Part shown: positions 30,089 through 37,045 of the stretch, piece by piece | Layout of the letters: every line of letters starts with the position of its first letter | Position numbering within the stretch: the first letter of the stretch is position 1 | Assembly (NCBI GenBank): GCA_009602725.1 | Contig: WELB01000352.1 | Location: forward strand, 49,191-86,235 | Direction: 5' to 3' | DNA from: Spirogloea muscicola | Taxonomy: Eukaryota > Streptophyta > Zygnematophyceae > Spirogloeales > Spirogloeaceae | DNA: 37,045 nt | Program-made: the position numbers and the translations under genes | The notes under the pieces: model-generated | The model's input: the letters and a program-made list of their open reading frames with translations, nothing else | Databases searched by the model: none | What the model was told of the DNA's origin: nothing

Positions 30089-31198
30089 AACCCGAGATGG
30101 GAATGGGGGTGAGTTTTTCACCCAACATCGGACTCCTGGACCCTTGCTTCTGCAATAACCGTTGCTCATTCTTTCATTGCCGCCCCGTCCCAATGCCTTC
30201 CCCGCTTCCTCGCGCCGCTGGCAGCCCGAGCTCGGCGACCACAGCATTCCTTACAAGTGCGGTAGCCGAGTATACCGCAACCCACGTGCGCACTTTGGAG
30301 GCAGCCCAGCCTTGAAGGGCTGGGCACTGATCAACCGGGCTTCCATTGGCTCCGTGCGCAGCTTCGAAAGCAGCAGCCTGAAGTGCCGCACATAGGGATC
30401 GAAGTCTGCGCTTTTCTAGCCCATGCGGAGGTCGTCCAACTCCTTGCGGGCGCGAAGCTCCGCATGTGGATCGCCATATGCAGTCATGAATGACCTGCAG
30501 AACAGTGCCCAGGTGTTGAAGTATTCGGACGTCGATGACTGCTTGAGGTGTCCCACCACTCACGTGGCTCCCCAGGCGAGATAGGTCGACACGAGCGGCA
30601 CTTCAGCCGTCGCGTCCGCTTCCTTCGAGTCGAACTACTCCGACATCGACTGAGCCACCCCTAGAGCCCACCCCGATCGTCTTTACCGGTGAGCTGCGGT
30701 GGTGCGTGGGCCGTCGCATGTCCATGCAACGGATTGCCACCGCTCTTGCGCACCGGATGCACAGGGCATCGGTCTCTTGCACGTGCCGCTGTCCGGCACG
30801 GATCTGGGCGATGTGGGCGCGGTGCTCCTCGCACATTCTCGCAAGGAGGCGGTGTTGAGCTGGGATTATTGCAGCCTGGACAGTCTTCAGGTCCTTCGTG
30901 AGGAAAGCAATGCGTTGCTCATCCCCAGCCGACAAGCCCTCTTGGCCCGCGGCTTCCAGCTCAGCGTGCCCTGCAGCAGCCACATTCTCAGCAACTGGCT
31001 CTGCAGCAGCCGCTGTGTAACGTTTCCTCCGTTTGAGAGTGCTAACAGTGCGCGATGACCTTACAAGAGCGTAGCGTTTCTACCGTTTGGAGTCCCAAAC
31101 GGTGCGGGCAACTTGGCTGCACTCCGTGTAGCTAAGTACGGTTCGAGGGGGTCCCGGGCTCCGTACCCCGTCCGGACGCCTCGGGCTCACGCCCTACG

Positions 31199-31350
31199 AG
31201 CTGGCCGGGTGGGTCAGCTCTCCCTCAGGCCAGCGCCTTGCGGGCTGGCCGGGTGGGCCAGCTCTCCCTCAGGCCAGCGCCCTGCGAGCTGGCCGGGTGG
31301 GCCAGCTCTCCCTCAGCAGTACCCTGCGGGCTGGCCGGATTGGCCAGCTC
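31199..31350. repeat. Minisatellite in the 31-kb LTR-B
   Basis: Four imperfect units of about 42-45 bp, each with GCTGGCCGGGTGGGCCAGCT and CTCCCTCAGGCCAGCGCC. The unit contains the self-complementary GCTGGCC...GGCCAGC. The 10.7-kb LTR has a single related unit; the E1 and E2 LTRs have a different repeat. Confidence 0.8.
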
Positions 31351-31620
31351 TCTTGGCCTCATGGCCGCATGGCCTCGGTCCTGTGTCCTCATGGCCTGTC
31401 CCTTGGCCCCGTGAGCCAGGCTATTGGCCTGGCGCGCCACCTCCTTGGCGCTGATCACTGTGCAGCGCGCCAGTCCCCTTGGACTCGTGCTACAGGCCTC
31501 TGGCCCTGTGTGCCAGCCTCTTGTATTCATCGTCTCCCCTTGTCAGGCCCGCCCCTCCGAGGGAGGGCCCTGGGGGCGACCCTCGTCACACCCTCAGGGG
31601 AGGGGTGGCAGGAGAACCGT

Positions 31621-31626
31621 TATAAG
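31621..31626 (+). promoter_or_regulatory. TATA-like box in the 31-kb LTR-B
   Basis: TATAAG in TATAAGTAGTAGGCC, conserved with 11245 and 9464. Confidence 0.55.
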
Positions 31627-32099
31627 TAGTAGGCCTTGGCCAGACTCCGGAGTCCGACCAACGCCCAAGAGAGATACAGCCCTGCTACTGCCTAGCCAGC
31701 CCCGCTGCTGCCTGATGCTGCCGCCGCCGCAACAGCTCTGCTGCTGCCGGCTGCTGCCAGCCCGTCGCCGCAGCTCATCGCTGCGGGCCCTGCCGGCTCT
31801 CCGTAAGTCAATTGGTCAAGTCACCGCCCTAGGGCGGTGCCTCAGGGTAAGATTTTCGCTGCGCTCTGTGTGCGTATGTGGGTTGGCGTCTTCCTGTATG
31901 AGGGTTGTCTCCAAAACACCCTATGCTCGAATCCAAACCAGGACACCCTGACTGTAAGAGTGTGATTAGATGCAGAGATGTCACACGCTGCCTCCACAGC
32001 CGACCGCTCTAACTCCCGAGGAGGGCTCGGTCGCGCACTGGACGCGCGCGACTCCATGCTGTCCGGAAAACACTGAGTTATCAATTAAGGCTCCTGCAG

Positions 32100-32650
32100 T
32101 CAGCATATCACACACTCCATGCTGCAATACAGGGCATCGCAAGACTGGTGCACTAGCATGTGGGCAGCCAGCTCCGCCGGGTCATCGTGGCGGGCACCGC
32201 ACTCGCATGTAGGACCCCGACAAGGCAGGGAGGAGGCCCAGTAGCCGGTGTACCGCCGTCCTGTGGACCTCAATGGTGTTGTGAGCGGCGCGTACATTGA
32301 GATCGCTGATAACCACGCCGCCTCCCGGGGGGAGGAGGCCGAGAGGAGCCGGGGCGCGTCCGCGAAGGTCGTGCTGCTGAAGGAGCTCCACCACCTGGGC
32401 ATAGGCCGCTTCGTCCACCAGTGCAGTGTAACGTGCCCGGGCAAGCAGGTCGGGGGTGTGCGCGAAGGCAAAAGCGCTGGTTTGCACAGCTGTGCAAGCA
32501 CCCGAAGGATGGTCGCTTGCGCGTGGGAGGGGGCCCGCTCGCCGCGCCCGCCGTTCAGGGAAACGCGTGCATCGAGTGGTGGGCGGCCGGAGCCGCCAGG
32601 TGCGGAGGCCAGCAAATCCCTCGTGGGCAGGTAGAGGGAGGAGAAGAGCT
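32100..32650 (-). pseudogene. LINE piece W: region upstream of the endonuclease, with Cys-His cluster
   Basis: Minus-strand frames read YTALVDEAAYAQVVELLQQH, then GGVVISDLNVRAAHNTIEVH and RTAVHRLLGLLPALSG, then in another frame GPTCECGARHDDPAELAAHM and LVHQSC. The C-x-CGA...D...H...H pattern after an R..LGL segment resembles the zinc knuckle between reverse transcriptase and endonuclease of CRE/R2-type LINEs. It starts right after a LINE tail (32650-32690) and stops near 32100 beside the gag. Confidence 0.55.
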
Positions 32651-32840
32651 CGTCCATTGAGAATCGGGGCTGGGAAAAGCCGGCCCAAAAAAAAGATGAA
32701 CAAAGTACGAGCAAGGGGCCAAAGGAAGCACTAGGATAACCAAGCACTGGAAGAAACTAAGCAGCGACGAAACACTCGGTAACCCTGCTAAGCAGTGTCA
32801 GATCAGAGATACTTGGCTCCTGGAAGAAAGAGCGCGCCCA
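32651..32840 (-). mobile_element. LINE piece Z: 3' UTR and tail only
   Basis: Begins (sense) CCAGGAGCCAAGTATCTCTG near 32827, matching the 3' UTR start of the next copy (CCAGGAGCCTAGCATCTC near 33005), and ends in the tail stem-loop at 32667-32686 followed by TCAATGGAC. It is thus a severely 5'-truncated copy lying head-to-tail. Confidence 0.72.
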
Positions 32841-33690
32841 TTGAGGATAGGGGCTGGAGAAGCCAGCCCACAAAAGAATAAACTAAGTACGAGAAGGGGG
32901 CCAGGGGAAGCGCTAAGAAAAACAAGCACACAAAGAAAGGAAACAGCTACGTATCACTCAGTAACCCCTGCTAAGAAGCCGCAGATTAGAGATGCTAGGC
33001 TCCTGGAAGTGGGTCCCCTGGCCATACCCAGAGGCAGCAGCGAGGGCTCTGCCCGCACGAAGGTGCAGCGCGCGGGCCATAGACCCCTGCAGCGAGACGG
33101 CCAGACGCATGCGGTACACTTGCGCCAGCGAACCGACTGCAGGAAAGTCTACCGGCTCCCTAAGGAAGCGACGGGCGATGGTGTGGCGGGCGAGCTGGAT
33201 GAGCAGCTCGAGCCACCGAGCGCCCAGCGCCCCATGGGTGTCGACTGCCAACGGGAAGAACTCGTCTTCCCGCGGATGGTCGGCGTACTTGAGCTCTTCA
33301 GCCCGAGTGACGCAGGCGACCGCATACCCAGCCTTGGTGGCACAGTGGGCTGGGTCTGAGCGGTCGTATGCATCGGTGGTCACCACGTTCAGGAGAAGTT
33401 GTGGCCCGCCGGCCTGTGGGGTGGCCACCAGGTCTATGCGACGGCCGTGGAGACCGTCGGCCCTTTCCTGGAAGCGGGTCCCCTGGCCAGAGCCAGAGGC
33501 AGCAGCGAGGGCTCTGCCGGCACGCAGGTGCAGCGCGGGCCACAGACCTCTGCAGCGAGACGGCCAAGAAGCGCATGCGGGAACACATGCGCTAGCGACC
33601 CGGCTGCATGATAGTCCACCGACTCCCCGTGGAAGCGGCGGACGAGGACGAGGGAGGGAGGGCGTGTCAGGAGTGCGCAGAAGAAGGCTT
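32836..33690 (-). mobile_element. LINE piece Y: endonuclease-like region, C-terminus and tail
   Basis: The minus frame reads RRFHGESVDYHAAGSLAHVF (33640-33580), HLRAGRALAAASGSGQGTRF, then RADGLHGRRIDLVATPQAGG, LLLNVVTTDAYDRSDPAH, KAGYAVACVTRAEELKYADH, FFPLAVDTHGALGARWLELL, RMRLAVSLQGSMARALHLR, stopping at 32958. The second half is the best endonuclease-like segment in the window (R-x-D, then D, then K spacing). The C-terminal block occurs twice, so two copies appear fused in frame at GTRF-QE/RADG. The tail stem-loop is at 32851-32869. Confidence 0.68.
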
Positions 33691-33726
33691 GCCCATTGAG
33701 GATAGGGGCTGGAAGAAGCCAGCCCA
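33691..33726 (-). other. LINE tail stem-loop of an upstream truncated copy
   Basis: Sense GGGCTGG-CTTCTT-CCAGCCC (33725 to 33706), then CTATCCTCAATGGGC. The body of the copy it belongs to would lie to the right and is not recognisable. Confidence 0.7.
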
Positions 33727-34690
33727 AAGAAGAAGAAGGCGCGCGGCGCGCATGGATTTGAAAGGGAGGCCAATCCTAGCCTTACAAGTGTCCTGTCAAC
33801 TGGGTAATGGCTGGCTAAGGGGGATAAGGAGCAAATAATGGGAAAAAACCAGAGGACGAGCTTTCTGCTTGAGCAGAAGGTGCCCATCCGTTCACCCCGG
33901 GCCACACCACCCCGGCTGCACCACCTCCGCCGCCGCGCCGCGCCTCGCCTCTGACCCCACTCCCCGCCCCGCTCCTCCTCCTCCCTCCGCGAGCGCTCAA
34001 AAGCTCCACCATCGTTGCCTCGTCCCGCCGCCATGCCCGCAACCGGCGCCGCTGCCGACTGCCCAAACCACCGCCCCCGCACCGCACCAGCAGCTGCGGC
34101 CCCGGCCCTCTGCCTCTCGCCATCCTCCGTCGCCGCCTCCCGCACCATGCTCAACGGCAGCGGGGCCACGGCCGCCGGCGCTCCAGTCCACCTGCCTCCC
34201 CACTAGTCCACGTGGTAACGGCTGCTTTATCGCCCTCGCATCGAAGCCGCTGAGTCGTGGCCCCCCGCATGCCCCTGCACGGCCGAGCTCGTCAACACGG
34301 CGGCTGATACCCGCCGTGTCGCGTGCCGCTCCTGGTGCAGGCATCAGTGCCGGCACCCTCTTCGCCAGCGCCGTCCCCAGCGCTGGCCGTGCCAACCCCC
34401 CAGGGCCTGCCACTACCGCCGTCACCGTTCACGCCCGTGAGCGACGAGCAACTCTCCGACGTGACAGTGGGGTCGCCGTTGACCCCTCTGTTTGCACCCC
34501 CGCACCTAGTGGAAAGCATGCGCGGGGCTGGCCCGTGGCAGGACTTCTAGGACACGGACCTTCTTGACAACGGCCACTGCAGTAGTGGCTGTCGGCTGTC
34601 CCGCAGCTGGCAGTGAGGCCGCCTTTGGCAACTCTGCATTGAGAGCTCTGCTCTATTGTGACAGTGAAGAGTGGCCCTCTCAGTCTCTGT
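33727..34690. other. Unassigned, strongly GC- and CpG-rich segment
   Basis: A plus-strand frame (33869-34567, 232 residues, Pro/Ala/Ser-rich) and a minus-strand frame that runs on from the LINE piece compete here. Both have compositional bias and neither shows a domain. It may be the 5' part of a LINE, a gag, or a CpG-rich host promoter. Confidence 0.35.
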
Positions 34691-34691
34691 G

Positions 34692-34785
34692 TCGTTTTCT
34701 CCGGCTCCTTCGGACCTTGTCCATTCCTTTGGGCTGGCCTTTCCCAGCCACCAGTCAATCTGGCCGCGCTTTCTTTCTTCCACAT
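34692..34785 (+). mobile_element. LINE family-1 3' tail
   Basis: CTCCGGCTCCTTCGGACC, TTGTCCATTCCTTTGGGCTGG, CCTTTCCCAGCCACCAGTCA and ATCTGGCCGCGCTTTCTTTC: the most complete tail match to LINE A's 3' end and to the insert at 20059. TTTTCTCC before and TTTCTTCC after may be an imperfect target duplication. Confidence 0.78.
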
Positions 34786-35239
34786 TCTAAGCTGCCGCAG
34801 TGTGGTGAAGGCTTGCTACAAGCTATCTCACACTTCAAAGCTTGAGGAGCACATCCCCAATTCGTTGATTCTGGTGTTGGGGCATATGCTCGCGTCATCA
34901 ACAATGTCGCTCGGGTACAACTCAAGAATCGTTCCTCATCCGTCATTCTAAGAATCTAAGTTGCAATCCAATGACTAGCTAGGGTGATACAAGTATTGAC
35001 ACCTACATCAGGCTACACCTAGGCGACGAGCGGTAACAATCAAGTCAATTCACCTATCTTGAGTATGAATGACTAAGAGGTAAGGCATGCTGTGGGTTTA
35101 GCACCAGCATGCCTTACCAATGTCGAGAGAAGTGTCCGAAGGTGGCCCCATCTACATCGCAGTCAAGATAATTATCCTGCGGTACCGCACCGCAGTGCTT
35201 GCTTCTCAAATTCTTCCCCTTGCAATCTTCATTCAGTTG
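34786..35239. other. Unassigned, lower-GC region
   Basis: No coding frame or known repeat seen apart from the hairpin at 35079-35118. Copia internal sequence may extend into it from the right, but nothing could be read. Confidence 0.4.
35079..35118. other. 14-bp perfect hairpin
   Basis: GGTAAGGCATGCTG (35079-35092) and its exact reverse complement (35105-35118) separated by 12 bases (TGGGTTTAGCAC). Function unknown. Confidence 0.9.
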
Positions 35240-35363
35240 TCATCCATCAGTAACTGCAGCAGGTAAAGTACGCCTGCGGTAAAGGATGTCTACAACTCGT
35301 ACATCAGGCACTGACAACACACTCTTGCCTAATACTTGAAAAGTGCAGTGCCATTCAGTACCT

Positions 35364-35650
35364 TCAAGCCAAGGCGCAGTCCAAGGACGAAGTTCTGAAG
35401 CTCTGCAGCTGGGGTACAGACAACAAATTAGCTGCCAGTCCAGGTACATGTAGCACATCATTCAACAGCTGCTCATCGATGCCGTTCAAACTAGGCACCT
35501 GCAAACGCACTTGGCCAACTCCAACAGCAGGGTGTACACTGACTGGCATCTCCCAAGAAGACCCTGAAAGGAGCAATGCGTTTATATTGCTCTAGCCAGT
35601 CACGTCGATTTGTTTAATGATGTATGGCACCACTGTCAATCAGCCAACTG
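35364..35650 (-). pseudogene. Copia aspartic protease remnant
   Basis: The active-site motif WLIDSGAIHH reads from about 35650 to 35618 and is followed by a stop. In the next frame LLNDVLHVPGLAANLLSVPQ (35480-35410) is the conserved end of the copia protease. The catalytic Asp is retained but the frame is broken. Confidence 0.85.
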
Positions 35651-35653
35651 TGT

Positions 35654-36133
35654 TTAGTTGACTTGACCTCTTCTCCACATAGATGAGCCTGGCCCCCATT
35701 GTATCTCAGTTACTTGATCATCACTCAGAGCCTGCCGTCTTGGACAGTTGTTGATCATGTGACCAGGTTGGCGACAATAGTAACATATCCTGTCATCTGG
35801 CTGATATCGTCTCCCATCATTCTGCCTAGGTCGATCCGGAGAGTCCCTAACATGTACCCTGTTTTCTGTCTGGTATTGTCTGCTCTCACTCCACCTAGAT
35901 CGGTCCAAATGATCCCTAAGGTCTGGCTCCATCATCCGTCTGACCATCAAGGCTGCATTCATGCCCTGCACAGCATGTTTCTGCTCTGCCATCTCTCTCT
36001 CCTTGTAAAGAAGACGGGTCAGAACAAACTCCACAGTCAATTCATCCCTGTTGGTCATCATTGTATTCCTGACAGCGGCATACTCTGGTGGGAGTCCTAT
36101 TATAATCGCAAGAATCTGATGCTGAACTGGCAC
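35654..36133 (-). pseudogene. Copia gag C-terminus with zinc knuckle
   Basis: GLPPEYAAVRNTMMTNRDEL and LTVEFVLTRLLYKEREM precede ICYYCRQPGHMINNCPRRQ, a C-x2-C-x4-H-x4-C knuckle (about 35745-35785) that binds nucleic acid. The knuckle residues are all present. Confidence 0.9.
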
Positions 36134-36266
36134 GTCTGCTCAAACGTCATGTAGCTGTAGTGCCAAGACCTCCACTTTCTTCACAAACTCCTGTATGCTG
36201 CCTTTATCCTCTTCCTTCTTGCACTCTCTGAGGCGCATTCTAAGGTAATAGGCTCTATCAATGCCT

Positions 36267-36761
36267 CTATTCAAACTTGAATTTCAGATGGTCCCATATC
36301 TGGCTGGCTAATGGCCATTCGACTAAACCAACCAGCTCATCATCTGATAATTTGGCCATCGAGATGGCCGATGCTGCCTTGTTCTCTCTTGAAGAAGGCC
36401 GACACAACCCACGAACTGGATTAGGTTCGACAGCATGCCAGACTTCTTGGTATTGAAGTAATCTAGTCATCTTGCACTTCCATACTGGCCAACTTGTCTC
36501 TCTTGATAGCTCGGGGCTAAGAACAGGAAGTGAGCCGCCTGGTGGGCCCACACCCTGAAATCTTTCTGCTCCGCCTGGCCTCCCTCGCCTTCCTTGTTCT
36601 GCACCCTGAACCTGCATTTCAAGATCTACATTCTGTACCTGTTCTTCACGTCTTACAGCCACTTCCTGTCTTGATGTGGGAGGTCCAGCAGACCGTCCCC
36701 GCCTTGGCGCAGATGCAGACGCAGACGCAGACATGGTCACAAAGGTTTCAGAATAACACAA
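36267..36761 (-). pseudogene. Copia gag, N-terminal half
   Basis: A 164-residue frame with an alternating SA repeat start (SASASASAP), then ETSWPVWKCKMTRLLQYQEV, LSDDELVGLVEWPLASQIWD and HLKFKF. The W..W...M...L and ..A...IW..L pattern is typical of copia gag. Confidence 0.85.
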
Positions 36762-36776
36762 AGGCTTGCCTGACTA

Positions 36777-36977
36777 CACACAGAGCCGGCGAGCACCCAG
36801 CTCCACCTGGTCGCACACAGAGCCGGCGCGCACATAGCGACCCGCCTAGCCGCACACAGAACTGCCGTGTACACAACGCCGCCTTGCCGCACACAGAGCC
36901 GCCGCGCACACAGCGCCGCCTAGCCGCACACAGAGCCGCCGCGCACACAGCGCCGGCCTCGCCGCACACAGAGCCGC
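36777..36977. repeat. 37-38-bp tandem repeat, over five copies
   Basis: CACACAGAG recurs at 36777, 36814, 36853 (as CACACAGAA), 36890, 36927 and 36965 (spacing 37, 39, 37, 37, 38). The unit includes GCCGCCGCGCACACAGCGCC. It lies just upstream of the copia gag start, where the element's leader or LTR would be. Confidence 0.88.
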
Positions 36978-37045
36978 GAATTCGATCTGCAGGGGCCTCC
37001 CTTAAGTAACGGCCCCCTCCCCCCTCCCACCCCCTCTCCCCCCCC
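36978..37045. other. C-rich end of window
   Basis: GAATTCGATCTGCAGG is followed by GGCCTCCC and a run of CCCCTCCCCCC to the last base. No gene. The homopolymer-rich end may be a contig end. Confidence 0.5.

Larger units (their letters stand above)
31016..31985 (+). repeat. Solo LTR-B (970 bp) with 5-bp target duplication
   Basis: TGTAACGTTTCCTCCG to AGAGATGTCACA. CGCTG flanks it (31011-31015 and 31986-31990). Removal rejoins the gag frame. Its U3 has a four-unit repeat at 31199-31350. Confidence 0.95.
29797..32059 (-). pseudogene. Gypsy-type gag, interrupted by a solo LTR
   Basis: On the minus strand a Met at 32059 begins MESRASSARPSPPRELERS. The frame runs into the LTR site and continues with AENVAAAGHAELEAAG, GDEQRIAFLTKDLKTVQAA (a probable coiled coil) to about 30603. 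After a frameshift come FNTWALFCRSFMTAYGDPH, ELRARKELDDLRM and FDPYVRHFRLLLSKL (near 30530-30370), the signature of the Ty3/gypsy capsid (W..F...F...Y.DP...L..L, Y..F). No zinc knuckle or protease was found. It could belong to G7, but the link is not proven. The low-similarity part 29797-30060 has no readable frame. Confidence 0.72.
35240..36761 (-). mobile_element. Ty1/copia fragment: gag to protease
   Basis: On the minus strand, gag precedes a zinc knuckle, an aspartic protease active site and the start of the next region. Integrase, reverse transcriptase and RNase H are absent. It is truncated at about 35240 and has no visible LTR. Frame changes near 36266, 36133 and 35650 and a stop after the protease site make it non-functional. 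Confidence 0.85.

Noticed and set aside
32958-34169. 403-residue minus-strand open frame as a host gene
   Set aside because: It crosses a LINE tail and two fused LINE pieces; the first 140 residues are low-complexity. Treated as a chance fusion frame.
35079-35118. Histone-type 3' stem-loop or bacterial terminator
   Set aside because: Stem sequence and loop size differ from the histone element, no histone gene nearby, no U-tract.
36777-36977. CRISPR-like array
   Set aside because: Eukaryotic context and contiguous imperfect repeats without unique spacers: an ordinary tandem repeat.
36977-36995. Cloning-vector remnant (GAATTC...CTGCAG)
   Set aside because: Too short and not an exact polylinker; noted only as a caution about the window end.

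Overview
The window is eukaryotic nuclear DNA. It holds one intact host gene at the left edge, followed by about 35 kb of nested, mostly dead retrotransposons. The host gene (11-2008, +) has six exons and encodes a 406-residue plant-type NPL4 (CDC48/p97 cofactor) with no metazoan-type C-terminal zinc finger. GC-rich third positions, short GT-AG introns and an LTR element with a plant-type initiator-Met tRNA primer site point to the green lineage, most likely a repeat-rich alga. The species cannot be fixed from the sequence.

Layout: 2.0-3.5 kb is unassigned. 3.56-4.36 kb is a 5'-truncated LINE (copy A, +) with a second LINE tail inserted in it. 4.37-9.92 kb is a minus-strand Ty3/gypsy chromovirus (E1) with its 5' LTR at the right end. 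9.92-13.90 kb is a plus-strand gypsy pol (G2), interrupted by LINE copy B (-), which itself carries a solo LTR. 13.90-16.80 kb is an LTR fragment plus the 5' half of a second minus-strand element (E2) holding another solo LTR. 16.80-22.75 kb contains three plus-strand gypsy pieces (G3, G4, G5), the last ending in a polypurine tract and 3' LTR. 22.75-25.33 kb is a minus-strand pol piece (G6) with a third type of solo LTR, then two chimeric LTR remnants. 26.04-29.79 kb is an LTR-PPT-LTR unit joined to a minus-strand pol (G7) hit by two solo LTRs in opposite orientation. 29.80-32.06 kb is a minus-strand gag containing a solo LTR. 32.10-33.73 kb is a head-to-tail array of LINE pieces (-). 35.24-36.76 kb is a Ty1/copia gag-protease fragment (-), followed by a 37-38-bp tandem repeat and a C-rich end.

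Two gypsy LTR families are seen. LTR-A (about 540-580 bp, sense start TGTAA/TGTGA) and LTR-B (640-970 bp, often with a TATA box and a minisatellite) both end in TGTAA...TTACA-like termini and share a U5-like hairpin plus a CTTCCGCTGCGC motif. A third LTR (C, 375 bp) is present once. Six solo LTRs are flanked by perfect 5-bp target duplications.

The most unusual content is a LINE family whose C-terminal protein piece resembles the CCHC plus restriction-like-endonuclease end of CRE/R2-type LINEs. Its RNA tail ends in a GGGCTGG/CCAGCCC stem-loop followed by a TCAAT-containing second pairing. Very short insertions of only this tail (40, 76 and 133 bp) with target duplications occur inside other elements, and copies sit head-to-tail in one orientation. 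Element boundaries were read by eye and are approximate unless a target duplication is given.
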